A stretch of 20,973 bases of DNA from DASUHT01 sp051955775. Its GTDB lineage: Bacteria > Actinomycetota > Thermoleophilia > Gaiellales > JAICJC01. The notes below the pieces were generated by a model. It had not been told where the DNA came from, did no database searches, and saw nothing but the letters and a program-made list of their open reading frames with translations. Positions within the stretch are counted from its first letter, which is position 1; each line of letters starts with the position of its first letter. Location of the stretch: the NCBI GenBank assembly GCA_051955775.1, contig JBQCGJ010000227.1, forward strand, positions 1 through 20,973. The letters are read 5' to 3'. Shown here piece after piece: positions 20,893-20,973 of this stretch. Position numbers and translations under genes: made by a program.

Positions 20893-20908
20893 TCGAACAT
20901 ATGTTCGA
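20893..20908 (-). promoter_or_regulatory. LexA (SOS) box, exact consensus
   Basis: TCGAACATATGTTCGA is a perfect 16-bp palindrome and fits the mycobacterial/actinobacterial LexA consensus TCGAAC-N4-GTTCGA at every position. It overlaps the predicted -10 (TATGTT, 20896-20901) of the small unknown gene starting at 20888, a placement that blocks transcription when LexA is bound. Confidence 0.88.
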
Positions 20909-20949
20909 CGACATCGAGGGCGACGTCAACCCGGCTACGCGCCGCGGGC

Positions 20950-20973
20950 TTAGTTGATGGTCACCGCCTGCGA
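20950..20973 (-). CDS. Possible 3' end of a gene entering from the right
   Basis: One minus-strand frame from the window edge reads SQAVTIN followed by TAA at 20950-20952. It would leave a 61-bp gap before the small LexA-controlled gene, which suits a preceding gene on the same strand. Only seven codons are visible, so neither reality nor product can be judged. Confidence 0.3.
   Translation of the reverse strand, partial: SQAVTIN

Noticed and set aside
20938..20953. 16-bp sequence shared with the end of the crp/fnr gene (around 4592-4608)
   Set aside because: A GC-rich 16-mer repeated once in a 21-kb window is near chance expectation. It is not used as evidence for a repeat family.
1..20973. 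CRISPR arrays, insertion sequences, phage or conjugation genes
   Set aside because: No spaced direct repeats of CRISPR type, no transposase or integrase motifs and no terminal inverted repeats were seen. The only tandem array is the 21-bp minisatellite without spacers.

Overview
The window is about 21 kb of very GC-rich chromosomal DNA. GTG starts, 4-bp GTGA/ATGA stop-start overlaps and lipoprotein signals are common. The pdxS-pdxT-yebC-ruvC-ruvA-ruvB order, LexA boxes of the CGAAC-N4-GTTCG type and several apparently leaderless promoters all point to an actinomycete. Class Thermoleophilia is a plausible guess that I cannot prove. I see no phage, insertion sequence, CRISPR or plasmid genes.

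Region 1 (1-5424). A 21-bp tandem repeat (3-107) lies just past a minus-strand cluster for PLP synthesis (pdxS, pdxT), a YebC-family regulator, and Holliday-junction processing (ruvC, ruvA, ruvB). Most junctions overlap. A LexA box in front of ruvC gives ruvCAB its own SOS control. Upstream are a Crp/Fnr regulator without the usual cAMP contacts and, divergently, a CAU-anticodon tRNA.

Region 2 (5445-10050). Four minus-strand genes: a secreted lipoprotein, a PilZ protein, a membrane PAS-GGDEF-EAL enzyme and a cupredoxin lipoprotein. The enzyme and PilZ protein look like a local c-di-GMP module, possibly receiving an envelope or copper-related input.

Region 3 (10122-14118). A molybdate operon in the order regulator (HTH plus Mop), modA, modB, modC, with a strong operator-like inverted repeat upstream. 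Further upstream is a two-gene unit: a stand-alone Clp N-domain protein with a Cys4 zinc ribbon, translationally coupled to a 70-residue molbindin. modB and modC lack conventional start codons at their expected positions.

Region 4 (14165-17532), plus strand. A glycine-zipper membrane protein comes first. A near-perfect sigma-B-type promoter then drives a 28-residue membrane peptide and a two-helix membrane protein, followed by a strong hairpin terminator. Next are a His-rich membrane-anchored protein, a secreted HNH/excalibur lipoprotein behind an 11-bp-period direct repeat, a decayed FtsX-type permease fragment, and a multi-pass membrane protein.

Region 5 (17535-20973). A secreted ferritin-like protein, a small membrane protein and a convergent membrane protein that abut at a shared TGATCA, a secreted beta-propeller protein, and a small unknown protein whose start is overlain by an exact LexA consensus site. 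The tail of one more gene may reach the right edge.
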